Notes under the pieces: model-generated
Told to the model about the DNA's origin: nothing
Database searches by the model: none
What the model saw: the letters and a program-made list of their open reading frames with translations, nothing else
Assembly: GCF_028291745.1 (NCBI RefSeq)
Contig: NZ_JAQGNQ010000029.1
Coordinates: forward strand, 1-34,065
Reading direction: 5' to 3'
Source: Ramlibacter sp.
GTDB taxonomy: Bacteria > Pseudomonadota > Gammaproteobacteria > Burkholderiales > Burkholderiaceae_C
Length of the DNA: 34,065 nt
Program-made: the position numbers and the translations under genes
Part shown: piece by piece, positions 1 to 9,330 of the stretch
How positions within the stretch are numbered: position 1 is the first letter of the stretch
Layout: each line of letters opens with the position of its first letter

Positions 1-2
1 TC

Positions 3-161
3 TTCAGCCGCGTGGAAAACGGCCAGGCCATGGTGCGGCCGCTGCGCCGCGGCATGTTCAATCGCGTCGGCTTGCAGGTCGGCACCGCGATTCCGGCAGC
101 AGCGGTGAGCCCGGAACACCTGAGGGAGTGCGTGCAGCGGCTGCTGGGGACGGCTTCTTGA
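3..161 (+). CDS. C-terminal end of a probable PlsC-type acyltransferase (partial)
   Basis: Only the last 52 codons are present; the gene enters from the left edge in frame and stops at TGA 159-161. The visible peptide reads FSRVENGQAMVRPLRRGMF and continues with a hydrophobic strand and a proline, then a short amphipathic helix. A basic RPLRRG segment followed by a short strand resembles the C-terminus of 1-acylglycerol-3-phosphate acyltransferase domains, either stand-alone PlsC or the acyltransferase part of MFS-fused proteins. This is a weak recognition from a short piece, and the catalytic HX4D motif would lie outside the window. The coding frame itself is reasonably supported by composition and by the clean stop ahead of an intergenic repeat. 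Confidence 0.4.
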   Translation, partial: FSRVENGQAMVRPLRRGMFNRVGLQVGTAIPAAAVSPEHLRECVQRLLGTAS

Positions 162-215
162 AGTGCCTGTCGTTGCGGCTTGACCCGTAGTCTGTGGCCT
201 GTGTTTGAGCGCCGC

Positions 216-303
216 CGTGGATCCCGGGTCGAGCCCGGGATGACATCCAGGGAGAATCGCGCGCGCCGAGGGATGTCATTGCGGGCTTGACCCGCAATCC
301 ACG
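216..303. repeat. Nested palindromic intergenic repeat pair
   Basis: Two 33-nt arms (216-248 and 271-303) are inverted copies of each other with 5 mismatches. Each arm is itself a palindrome: ATCCCGGG-TCGAG-CCCGGGAT around 221-241 and ATTGCGGG-CTTGA-CCCGCAAT around 278-298. Transcribed, the region could fold as two small hairpins or one long one. A truncated third copy is at 33835-33857, which shows that the element is dispersed. It sits between the 3' ends of two convergent genes (partial acyltransferase and tgt). Confidence 0.8.
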
Positions 304-326
304 CAGCCGCCGTGGCGCCCCGGAGC

Positions 327-1974
<1,648 letters not shown>

Positions 1975-2097
1975 GGAAGAGTGCTCCTGCGAAAGCGATT
2001 GTTCGAAGCCCCGATCTGATCGCGTGGCGCTTCGTCGCGCTTGTCGGACTGCGCCGGATCCGGCCGTAAGTGCCGCCCAAGCCAAGCGCCTGGCGAG

Positions 2098-3126
2098 CTA
2101 CCCGCGCCGGGCCAGCAGCATCGCATCGCCGTAGCTGAAGAATCGATAGCGGCTTTCGACTGCGTGCCGGTACAGCGCCATCATCTCCTCATAGCCGGCA
2201 AACGCGCTCACCAGCATCAACAGCGTCGACTTGGGCAAATGGAAATTGGTGAGCAGCAGATCGACCTGCCGATAGCCGAAACCCGGCGTGATAAAGATGT
2301 CGGTGTCGCCGCTCGCCACGCCGGTCTTCGCCCACGACTCGAGCGTGCGCACGGTGGTCGTGCCCACCGCGACCAGGCGCCCGCCACGCGCGCGCAGCTC
2401 TTCGATCGCGCGCTGCGTCGCCTGCGGAACCTGGTACCACTCGCTGTGCATGCGGTGCTGCGCGATGTCCTGCGTCTTCACCGGCTGGAAGGTGCCCGCG
2501 CCCACGTGCAGCGTGACGCTGGCGCGCTCCACGCCGCGGGCGTCGAGGGCGGCCAGCACGGCTTCGTCGAAATGCAGGGCGGCAGTCGGTGCGGCGACCG
2601 CGCCCGGGTTTTTCGCGAACACGGTCTGGTAGCGCCGCGCGTCTTCCGCCGTGTCCCCGTGCGTGATGTAGGGTGGCAGCGGCACGTGGCCATGCCGCTC
2701 CATCAGCGCATGCGGATCGTCGCTGAAGCCAAAGCGAAAGAGGGGGCCGTCGGCGTCGGGCCAGCGACCGAGGAGCGTGGCAAGGAAACCGCCGTCCATG
2801 CGCAGCGCGGTACCCACGGGCGGCTTCTTGCTCACCTTCATGTGGGCCACCACTTCCCGATCCGTGAGCACCCGCTCCACCAGCAGTTCGAGCTTGCCGC
2901 CGGTGGGCTTCTCGCCAAACAGGCGCGCCTTCACCACCTGCGTGTCGTTGAACACCAGCAGGTCGCCGGGCTGCAGGAGGTTCGGCAATTCGCGAAACCC
3001 GCGGTCGACCGGCGCGCTGCCGGTGCCATCGAGCAGGCGCGAGCCGCTGCGTTCGGGCGCGGGGTGCTGCGCGATCAGTTCGGGGGGGAGGGCGAAGTCG
3101 AAATCGCCGAGTGAAAAATGTCGCAT
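2098..3126 (-). CDS. queA: S-adenosylmethionine:tRNA ribosyltransferase-isomerase
   Basis: Transfers and isomerises the ribosyl moiety of SAM onto preQ1-34 of tRNA to give epoxyqueuosine, the step after TGT. The protein has 342 residues, normal for the family. Characteristic segments are [14 protein letters not shown] at the N-terminus, [28 protein letters not shown] and [16 protein letters not shown], ending with [12 protein letters not shown]. The ATG at 3124-3126 gives the canonical N-terminus [11 protein letters not shown]. It is divergent from recG across 106 bp and lies upstream of the small exported protein gene and tgt. Grouping with tgt is the common arrangement for queuosine genes. 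Confidence 0.97.
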   Translation of the reverse strand: MRHFSLGDFDFALPPELIAQHPAPERSGSRLLDGTGSAPVDRGFRELPNLLQPGDLLVFNDTQVVKARLFGEKPTGGKLELLVERVLTDREVVAHMKVSKKPPVGTALRMDGGFLATLLGRWPDADGPLFRFGFSDDPHALMERHGHVPLPPYITHGDTAEDARRYQTVFAKNPGAVAAPTAALHFDEAVLAALDARGVERASVTLHVGAGTFQPVKTQDIAQHRMHSEWYQVPQATQRAIEELRARGGRLVAVGTTTVRTLESWAKTGVASGDTDIFITPGFGYRQVDLLLTNFHLPKSTLLMLVSAFAGYEEMMALYRHAVESRYRFFSYGDAMLLARRG

Positions 3127-3143
3127 GGAATTCGAGGACCGCT

Positions 3144-3165
3144 ATGCATCGCGGTCGCGATGCAT
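3144..3165. promoter_or_regulatory. Perfect 22-bp palindrome in the queA-recG divergent region
   Basis: ATGCATCGCG-GT-CGCGATGCAT has perfect 10-bp arms. It starts 18 bp from the queA start codon and about 68 bp before the recG start. A second imperfect hairpin (CGGACG-c-GGCGC / GCGCC-c-GTCCG) follows around 3176-3203. It could be an operator shared by the divergent genes or another small intergenic hairpin element. The sequence does not decide between these. Confidence 0.45.
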
Positions 3166-3232
3166 TCTCTGCCTGCGGACGCGGCGCGAAGCGCCCGTCC
3201 GTACCGAAGAGGGAGCAAGGCAGAATTGTCCC

Positions 3233-5371
3233 ATGCCGGAAACCAAGGCCTTGTCCGAACCCCAGAAGGCCCTGCGCAAGCTGGGCCTCGATCGCGACAT
3301 CGACCTGGCCCTGCACATCCCCCTGCGTTACGAGGACGAGACCCGCATCGTGAAGCTGCGCGATGCGCGCGAGGGCGACCCGGTGCAGATCGAGGCGTGG
3401 GTCACCGACAGCCAGGTGGCGTACCGGCCGCGGCGGCAGCTGGTGGTGACGGTCGACGACGGCAGCGACACCTGCCAGCTGCGCTTCTTCAGTTTCTATC
3501 CCTCGCAGCAGAAGGCCCTGGCCGAAGGCGCGCGCCTGCGCATCCGCGGCGAGCTCAAGGGCGGCTTCCTCGGATGGACGATGATGCATCCGGCGTACAA
3601 GGTCGCGGGTGGGGAACTGCCCGAGGCCTTGACGCCGGTCTATTCCACGGTCGCCGCACTGCCGCAACCCTATCTGCGCAAGGCGGTGGCCAGTGCCTTG
3701 GCGCGCGCGGATCTGTCCGAGACGATCCCGCCGGATGCACCGCCGGCGCCGGGCCAGGCGACGGCATGGAGCCTGGGGCAGGCGCTGCGCTTCCTGCACC
3801 ATCCCACGCCGGAGGTGTCGCTCGCGGCGCTGGAAGATCGCACCCATCCCGCGTGGCTGCGCCTGAAGGCGGAGGAGCTGCTCGCGCAACAACTCTCGCA
3901 GGTGCAAAGCCGGCGTGCCCACGACGAACTGCGCTCGCCCGCGCTGGCCACGCATGCCGGCGCGCTGCACGAACAACTGCTGGCGGCGCTGCCCTTCCAG
4001 CTCACGTCGGCGCAGCGGCGCGTGGGCGAGGAGATCGCCGCCAGCCTGGCGCGAGACCGGCCCATGCACCGACTGCTGCAGGGCGACGTCGGGTCGGGCA
4101 AGACCGTCGTCGCGGCGCTGGCGGCGGCGATCGCCATCGATGCCGGCTGGCAATGCGCGCTGATGGCGCCCACCGAGATCCTGGCGGAGCAGCACTTTCG
4201 CAAGCTGATCGGATGGCTGGAGCCGCTGCTCGCGCCGCGCGGTTTGCGGGTCGCGTGGCTCACGGGCAGCCAGAAGAAAAAGGAGCGCGGCGCGATGCTC
4301 GAACTGGTTTCCAGCGGCGCGGCCGCCCTGGTGGTCGGCACCCACGCGGTGATCCAGGAGCAGGTGCAGTTCAAGGCGCTGGCGCTGGCCGTCATCGACG
4401 AACAGCATCGCTTCGGCGTGGCGCAACGCCTGGCCTTGCGCGGCAAGATGCGTGCTGATGCAACTCCCTCCCCCTCCAGCGGGAGGGCCGGGGAAGGGGG
4501 GAGCACGGACGCTCTGGATGAGGCTGCCGCGCAGCGGGAGCCTCATTTGCTCATGATGTCCGCCACGCCGATCCCGCGCACGCTGGCCATGAGCTATTAC
4601 GCCGACCTCGACGTCTCCACGATCGACGAACTGCCTCCCGGCCGCACGCCCGTGGTCACCAAGCTGATCTCGGACAGCCGCCGCGAGGAGGTGATCGCAC
4701 GCATCCGCGGCCAGCTCGAAGCCGGCCGGCAGGTCTATTGGGTCTGTCCCTTGATCGAGGAGAGCGAGACGCTCGACCTCACCGACGCCACCGAGACGCA
4801 CCGGCAATTGAGCGAGGTCTTGCCCGGCGTGCTGGTGGGTCTGCTGCATTCGCGCATGCCCGCGCCGGAGAAGAAGGCCGTGATGTCGCTGTTCACCGGC
4901 GGGCAGATGGGCGTGCTGGTGTCGACCACCGTGATCGAGGTGGGCGTCGACGTGCCCAATGCCTCGCTGATGGTGATCGAGCACGCCGAGCGCTTCGGCC
5001 TCTCGCAATTGCACCAGCTGCGCGGGCGCGTCGGTCGCGGCGCGGCGGCGTCGGCCTGCGTGCTGCTGTATTCGGCCGGCGACAGCGGCAAGCTGTCGGA
5101 CACGGCGCGGGCCCGGCTCAAGGCGATGGCCGAGACCGGCGACGGTTTCGAGATCGCCCGGCGCGACCTGGAGATCCGCGGCCCCGGTGAATTCCTTGGG
5201 GCGCGCCAGTCGGGCGCGCCGCTGCTGCGGTTTGCCGACCTCACGACCGACGCCGACCTGCTGGAGTGGGCCCGCGCCCTTGCGCCGCTGATGCTCGATC
5301 GCCACCCGGACCTGGTCGAGCGCCATGTTGCCCGCTGGTTGGGAGGGCGGCAGGATTATCTCAAGGCTTGA
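3233..5371 (+). CDS. recG: ATP-dependent DNA helicase RecG
   Basis: Remodels stalled replication forks and drives branch migration. The 712-residue protein begins at ATG 3233; the longer open frame upstream lacks homology-like content. An N-terminal wedge/OB region (about 1-240) precedes the helicase core: Walker A GDVGSGKT (284-291), DEQH box (389-392), SATPIPRT (443-450), then the second RecA-like domain with TPVVTK and the QLRGRVGRG segment typical of RecG and Mfd. The odd feature is about 25 extra residues (roughly 407-436) between the DEQH box and SAT motif, encoded by a palindromic, intergenic-repeat-like sequence. It is Gly/Ser/Pro-rich and in frame. oxyR lies downstream, a common pairing. 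Confidence 0.97.
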   Translation: MPETKALSEPQKALRKLGLDRDIDLALHIPLRYEDETRIVKLRDAREGDPVQIEAWVTDSQVAYRPRRQLVVTVDDGSDTCQLRFFSFYPSQQKALAEGARLRIRGELKGGFLGWTMMHPAYKVAGGELPEALTPVYSTVAALPQPYLRKAVASALARADLSETIPPDAPPAPGQATAWSLGQALRFLHHPTPEVSLAALEDRTHPAWLRLKAEELLAQQLSQVQSRRAHDELRSPALATHAGALHEQLLAALPFQLTSAQRRVGEEIAASLARDRPMHRLLQGDVGSGKTVVAALAAAIAIDAGWQCALMAPTEILAEQHFRKLIGWLEPLLAPRGLRVAWLTGSQKKKERGAMLELVSSGAAALVVGTHAVIQEQVQFKALALAVIDEQHRFGVAQRLALRGKMRADATPSPSSGRAGEGGSTDALDEAAAQREPHLLMMSATPIPRTLAMSYYADLDVSTIDELPPGRTPVVTKLISDSRREEVIARIRGQLEAGRQVYWVCPLIEESETLDLTDATETHRQLSEVLPGVLVGLLHSRMPAPEKKAVMSLFTGGQMGVLVSTTVIEVGVDVPNASLMVIEHAERFGLSQLHQLRGRVGRGAAASACVLLYSAGDSGKLSDTARARLKAMAETGDGFEIARRDLEIRGPGEFLGARQSGAPLLRFADLTTDADLLEWARALAPLMLDRHPDLVERHVARWLGGRQDYLKA
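4464..4546 (+). repeat. Palindromic repeat-like insertion inside recG
   Basis: Bases 4464-4500 carry a pyrimidine-rich arm (CTCCCTCCCCCTCC) followed by a purine-rich arm (GGGAGGGCCGGGG). Bases 4518-4546 carry a second hairpin, ATGAGGCT-x-CCGC / GCGG-x-AGCCTCAT. The composition and symmetry are those of a dispersed intergenic repeat and not of the flanking helicase codons. The segment keeps the reading frame open and adds about 25 residues relative to the E. coli RecG layout between helicase motifs II and III. The exact boundaries are estimated. Confidence 0.65.
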
Positions 5372-5420
5372 GCTTTTTCTGGTGGGCCCTGTGGAGGTGC
5401 CGCGCGAGCCGAAGCGGGTA

Positions 5421-5549
5421 GAACGCAGAAGACGCAGAGGTAGCGCAGAAATCGCAGAAAAAACGTCGGATGAAAGGAGGCAGAGAATCCGTCCTCCTTC
5501 ATGGCTGTCCTTCTGCGATTTCTGCGTCACTTCTGCGTCTTCTGCGTTC
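5421..5549. repeat. Long inverted repeat made of CGCAGAA units, copy 1
   Basis: Arms 5421-5459 and 5511-5549 (39 nt each) are inverted copies with 3 mismatches. Each is built from about four units of the type (A/T)CGCAGAA(G/A). The 51-nt spacer contains a further short inverted pair (TGAAAGGAGG / CCTCCTTCA). It fills most of the 264-bp recG-oxyR gap and could form a very stable hairpin in mRNA. A related copy lies at 22371-22471. It probably reduces read-through from recG, but there is no good T-tract. Confidence 0.85.
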
Positions 5550-5635
5550 AACCTCTTTCCGCCCGCGCAGCGCCTGCCATCGCCCCCAACCCCCACCGCC
5601 CAAGCCGCGTTTGAACGACAATTCCGCCCTCGGCC

Positions 5636-6589
5636 ATGACGCTCACCGAACTCAAATACATCGTCGCCGTCGCCCGCGAAAAGCATTTCGGCCGGGCGGC
5701 CGAGGCGTGCTTCGTGTCGCAGCCCACGCTTTCCGTGGCGATCAAGAAGCTGGAGGACGAGCTCGAGGTGAAGCTGTTCGAGCGCAGCGCCAGCGAGGTC
5801 GCCGTCACGCCGCTGGGGGACGAGATCGTGCGGCAGGCGCAGAGCGTCCTGGAGCAGGCCGCGGCCATCAAGGAGATCGCCAAGCGCGGCAAGGACCCGC
5901 TGGCCGGGCCGCTGCGCCTGGGCGTGATCTACACCATCGGCCCCTACCTGCTGCCGGACCTGGTGCGGCAGGCGATCGCGCGCACGCCCCAGATGCCGCT
6001 GATGCTGCAGGAGAACTTCACCGTCCGCCTGCTGGAGATGCTGCGCACCGGCGAGATCGATTGCGCGATCATGGCCGAACCCTTTCCGGACACCGGGCTG
6101 GCGATCGCGCCGCTCTACGACGAGCCTTTCATGGTGGCGGTGCCCAGCACCCATCCGCTGTCCGCGCGCAAGGCCATCAACGCCCAGGAGCTGAAGCAGG
6201 AGACGATGCTGCTGCTCGGCACCGGCCACTGCTTTCGCGACCACGTGCTGGAGGTATGCCCGGAATTCGCCCGCTTCTCCAGCGATGCCGAAGGCATCCG
6301 CAAGAGCTTCGAGGGCTCCTCGCTGGAGACGATCAAGCACATGGTGGCCGCGGGCATGGGCGTCACCCTGGTGCCGCGCCTGTCGGTGCCCAAGGAGGCC
6401 TTCGTCGCGCGGCCGAGGCGGCGCAGCGACGACCAGGCCTTCGTCAAGTACATCCCTTTCGAGGGCGATCCGCCGAGCCGGCGCGTGGTGCTGGCCTGGC
6501 GCCGCAGCTTCACCCGCTACGAGGCGATCGCCGCGCTGCGCAATTCGATCTACGCCTGCGAACTCCCGGGCGTAAAGAGATTATCGTGA
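5636..6589 (+). CDS. oxyR: LysR-family peroxide sensor OxyR
   Basis: A LysR-type regulator of 317 residues that senses hydrogen peroxide by forming a disulfide. The N-terminal helix-turn-helix (about 1-60, FGRAAEACFVSQPTLSVAI) and effector domain fit the family. The redox pair is present as GHCFRDHVLEVC with Cys199 and Cys208, the same numbering and spacing as E. coli OxyR, and the following segment with SSLETIKHMVAAGMG also matches. These cysteines separate it from CysB-like or other LysR proteins. It lies downstream of recG, beyond a hairpin repeat, and is followed after only 4 bp by a DyP peroxidase gene, so the two are almost certainly co-transcribed. Peroxide-inducible expression of the peroxidase is inferred. 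Confidence 0.95.
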   Translation: MTLTELKYIVAVAREKHFGRAAEACFVSQPTLSVAIKKLEDELEVKLFERSASEVAVTPLGDEIVRQAQSVLEQAAAIKEIAKRGKDPLAGPLRLGVIYTIGPYLLPDLVRQAIARTPQMPLMLQENFTVRLLEMLRTGEIDCAIMAEPFPDTGLAIAPLYDEPFMVAVPSTHPLSARKAINAQELKQETMLLLGTGHCFRDHVLEVCPEFARFSSDAEGIRKSFEGSSLETIKHMVAAGMGVTLVPRLSVPKEAFVARPRRRSDDQAFVKYIPFEGDPPSRRVVLAWRRSFTRYEAIAALRNSIYACELPGVKRLS

Positions 6590-6593
6590 AGCC

Positions 6594-7532
6594 ATGAGAG
6601 ACGAAGACAGCCCCCCCGGCAAGCAGACCCTGTACCAGCCCGGCATCCTCGAGGCGGTGCCGCCCGTGGCCCGCTACGTGCTGTTCAACCTGCAGGATCC
6701 CTCGGTCGACGAGGCCGCCATCCGCGAGGCACTGACGCGGCTGTCGCCCCTGGTCGACGGCAGCGACGTGGTGGTGGGCCTCGGCGCCTCGCTGGTGAAG
6801 GCGCTGGGCGGCAAGGTGCCCGGCATTCGCGAATTTCCCGACCTGTCGGAGCACGGCGTCAAGGTGCCGTCGACGCCGGCCACGCTGTGGTGCTGGCTGC
6901 GCGGCTCCGACCTGGGTGACCTGCTGCACGTCACGCGCAAGGTGCAGAAGGCGCTGGCGCCGGCCTTCGCGGTGCGCCACGTGCTGGACGCTTTCCGCCA
7001 CGCCTGGGGCGAGGGCGGCCACGGCCGCGATCTCACCGGCTTCGAGGACGGCACCGAGAATCCCGAAGGCGAGAAGGCCGTGGCAGCGGCTTTCGCGCAC
7101 GGCCTGGGCGAGGGGCTGGACGGCTCCAGCTTCGTCGCCACGCAACAGTGGGTGCACGACCTCGACGCCTTCGAGGCGCTGGCGGACGACGCCCGCGACC
7201 ATCATTTCGGCCGCCGCATGGCGGACAACGCGGAAATCGAGGACGCCCCCGAGAGCGCGCACGTGAAGCGCACCACGCAGGAGAGCTTCGAGCCCGAGGC
7301 CTTCGTGCTGCGCCGCTCGATGCCGTGGATGATGAGCATGCAGGCCGGCCTGATGTTCGTCGCCTTCGGCAAGTCCTTCGATGCCTTCGAGGCGCAGATG
7401 CGACGCATGGCGGGCTACGACGACGACATCACCGATGCGCTGTTCAAGATTTCGAAGCCGGTGACCGGCGCCTACTTCTGGTGTCCGCCGATGCGCGCTG
7501 GCCGACTGGATCTGCGCCAGCTCGGGCTGTAG
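6594..7532 (+). CDS. DyP-type haem peroxidase
   Basis: A 312-residue dye-decolourising peroxidase, using hydrogen peroxide to oxidise organic substrates at a haem. The family signature GxxDG appears as GFEDG (149-153) with the distal Asp152. The proximal haem ligand is likely His223 in SAHVKR, and the distal Arg lies in VLRRSMPW (240-245). Length and the missing N-terminal extension fit class B (YfeX-like) enzymes. There is no Tat or Sec signal, so it is probably cytoplasmic or encapsulin cargo; no encapsulin gene is in the window. ATG 6594 starts 4 bp after the oxyR stop, with only a weak ribosome-binding site, which suggests translational coupling. ubiA follows 13 bp downstream. Confidence 0.92.
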   Translation: MRDEDSPPGKQTLYQPGILEAVPPVARYVLFNLQDPSVDEAAIREALTRLSPLVDGSDVVVGLGASLVKALGGKVPGIREFPDLSEHGVKVPSTPATLWCWLRGSDLGDLLHVTRKVQKALAPAFAVRHVLDAFRHAWGEGGHGRDLTGFEDGTENPEGEKAVAAAFAHGLGEGLDGSSFVATQQWVHDLDAFEALADDARDHHFGRRMADNAEIEDAPESAHVKRTTQESFEPEAFVLRRSMPWMMSMQAGLMFVAFGKSFDAFEAQMRRMAGYDDDITDALFKISKPVTGAYFWCPPMRAGRLDLRQLGL

Positions 7533-7545
7533 CCCAGCCCGCTGA

Positions 7546-8400
7546 ATGCGTCATAGCCTCGCGCTCTACCTCGAGCTGATCCGCTGGAACCGGCCCGCGG
7601 GATGGCTGCTGCTGCTGTGGCCTTCGCTCTATGCGCTGTGGATCGCGGCGGAGGGCTTTCCGGGCTGGCACCTGGTGGCGGTGTTCACGCTGGGCACGGT
7701 GCTGATGCGCAGCGCCGGCTGCTGTCTCAACGACGTCGCCGATCGCGAGTTCGACCGGCACGTCAAGCGGACGGCGCAGCGGCCGGTCACCACCGGCGCG
7801 GTGTCGGTGCGCGAGGCGCTGGCGCTCGGCGCGGTGCTGGCAGCGCTGGCTTTTTCGCTGGTGCTCACCACCAACAATGCGGCCATCGAATGGTCGTTCG
7901 CGGCGTTGGCCATCGCGGTGATCTATCCCTATGCCAAGCGCTTCGTCGCGATGCCGCAGGCGGTGCTGGGCGTCGCCTTCAGCTTCGGCATTCCGATGGC
8001 CTTCGCGGCGGTGGAAGGCGAGGTGCCGCTGCTGGCCTGGGTCCTGCTGCTCGGCAACCTGTTCTGGGTGCTGGCCTACGACACGGAATACGCGATGGTC
8101 GACCGCGACGACGACCTGCGCATCGGCATCAAGACGTCGGCAATCACGCTGGGCCGCGCGGACGTGCCGGTGGTGATGGCCAGCTACCTGATTGCCGTGA
8201 CGACGTGGGCCGTGGTGATGGCGGGGCGCATCCCCACCATCGTCCTGCTGCTCGCCAGCGCCGCCGCACTGGCGCAGGCGCTGTGGCACTTCACGCTGAT
8301 TCGCGGGCGCACGCGGGAGGGCTGCTTCCGCGCGTTCCGGGTGAACCACTGGTTCGGCTTCACGTTGTTCGCGGGGACGGTCGTGGGCTATCTCCTGTAG
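7546..8400 (+). CDS. ubiA: 4-hydroxybenzoate polyprenyltransferase
   Basis: Attaches the polyprenyl chain to 4-hydroxybenzoate, the first membrane step of ubiquinone synthesis. It has 284 residues with about 8-9 hydrophobic segments. Both prenyl diphosphate/Mg-binding Asp-rich motifs are visible: NDVADREFD (62-70) and [12 protein letters not shown] (178-189), together with the N-terminal [14 protein letters not shown] typical of UbiA. It begins 13 bp after the peroxidase stop, so it probably shares that transcript. Its TAG stop codon lies inside the left arm of a dispersed hairpin repeat (8397-8464), so the repeat may have supplied the current stop and the last residues. Confidence 0.96.
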   Translation: MRHSLALYLELIRWNRPAGWLLLLWPSLYALWIAAEGFPGWHLVAVFTLGTVLMRSAGCCLNDVADREFDRHVKRTAQRPVTTGAVSVREALALGAVLAALAFSLVLTTNNAAIEWSFAALAIAVIYPYAKRFVAMPQAVLGVAFSFGIPMAFAAVEGEVPLLAWVLLLGNLFWVLAYDTEYAMVDRDDDLRIGIKTSAITLGRADVPVVMASYLIAVTTWAVVMAGRIPTIVLLLASAAALAQALWHFTLIRGRTREGCFRAFRVNHWFGFTLFAGTVVGYLL

Positions 8401-8464
8401 GGTGGAATGCCGAAGGCACTCCACCCACGCGTCAAGGTGGGGTGCCTTCGGCATCCCACCCTAC
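8397..8464. repeat. GTAGG...CCTAC hairpin repeat between ubiA and proC
   Basis: 28-nt arms 8397-8424 and 8437-8464 are inverted copies with 2 mismatches, starting GTAGGGTGG and ending CCACCCTAC, around a 12-nt loop. It sits between the convergent genes ubiA and proC and could act on transcripts from both sides. A hairpin of the same general form (GTAGGCTGGG...CCCAGCCTAC) follows glpD. It is most likely a mobile or dispersed intergenic repeat. Confidence 0.8.
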
Positions 8465-8508
8465 GATGCACGGGGTAAGCGCGCATGGCGCCGAACCCCG
8501 GCAGCGCA

Positions 8509-9330
8509 TCACTTGCCGAACTCGTCGCCCAGTTCCGTCGCGCGATCGCACGCCGCGTGCAGCGCCTTCACGAACGCGGCTTTCACCTGGTCGCCCTCCA
8601 GCGACATCAGCGCCGCGTAGGTCGTGCCGCCCTTGGACGTGACGCGCTCGCGCAGTGTCTGCAGCGGATCGCTCGAGGCGCGGGCCAGTTCCGAAGCGCC
8701 CGCGAACGTGGCCACCGCGAGTTGCCGTGCCTGGTCCTGCGACAAGCCCATCTCCGCGCCGGCCTGCACCATCGCCTCGAGGAAATAGAACACGTAAGCC
8801 GGTCCGGACCCCGAGAGCGCGGTGACTGCATCGAGTTGGCGCTCTTGCTCGACCCACAGGAATTCGCCGGTCGTGGCAATCACCTGTTCCACCCGCTGGC
8901 GGTCGGCGGCGTCCGCAGCGCCGCGCGCATACAGCGCCGTCATGCCCTTGCCCACCAGCGCCGGCGTGTTGGGCATCGCCCGCACGATGCGCTCGCTGCC
9001 CAGCCAGGCCGCGATGCTGTCGGAGCGGATGCCCGCGGCCACGCTCAGTTGCAGCGCCTGCTGCACGTGGGCCCGCGCCTGCCCCGCCGCCTCCTTGAAG
9101 GTCTGGGGCTTCACCGCCCAGACCACCAGGCTCGCAGTGGCGAGGGTGGCGTCGGGCTGCTCCTGCGCCTGCACGCCGAACTGCTGCTGCAGGCGAGCGC
9201 GCGCTTCGGCGAAGGGCTCCACCACCGCCACCTGCGCGGGGGCGAGTCCTTGCTGCAGCAACCCGCCGATGATGGCGCTGGCCATGTTGCCGCCGCCGAT
9301 GAAGGCGATGCGGGAGTTGCGGTCGTTCAT
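8509..9330 (-). CDS. proC: Pyrroline-5-carboxylate reductase
   Basis: Catalyses the last step of proline synthesis, NAD(P)H reduction of pyrroline-5-carboxylate. It has 273 residues. The N-terminal Rossmann motif is FIGGGNMASAIIGGLL, with VWAVKPQ and RAMPNTPALVGKG following. The C-terminal dimer/active-site helices contain ALSGSGPAYVFYFLEAM. The ATG at 9328-9330 overlaps the TGA of the upstream lipoprotein gene (ATGA), which fixes the start and implies translational coupling. Co-transcription with a phytase-like lipoprotein is not an arrangement I know to have a functional link. Confidence 0.96.
   Translation of the reverse strand: MNDRNSRIAFIGGGNMASAIIGGLLQQGLAPAQVAVVEPFAEARARLQQQFGVQAQEQPDATLATASLVVWAVKPQTFKEAAGQARAHVQQALQLSVAAGIRSDSIAAWLGSERIVRAMPNTPALVGKGMTALYARGAADAADRQRVEQVIATTGEFLWVEQERQLDAVTALSGSGPAYVFYFLEAMVQAGAEMGLSQDQARQLAVATFAGASELARASSDPLQTLRERVTSKGGTTYAALMSLEGDQVKAAFVKALHAACDRATELGDEFGK

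Noticed and set aside
5401..5560. CRISPR-like array of short CGCAGAA repeats
   Set aside because: Units are short, contiguous and arranged as inverted arms without unique spacers, and no cas genes are present. It is a hairpin repeat.
2189..6340. Very long minus-strand open frame (1383 codons) across queA, recG and oxyR
   Set aside because: It is antisense to three well-supported genes and reads as Arg/Ala/Gln/His-rich low-complexity protein, the usual shadow of GC-rich coding DNA. It shares no recognisable domain.
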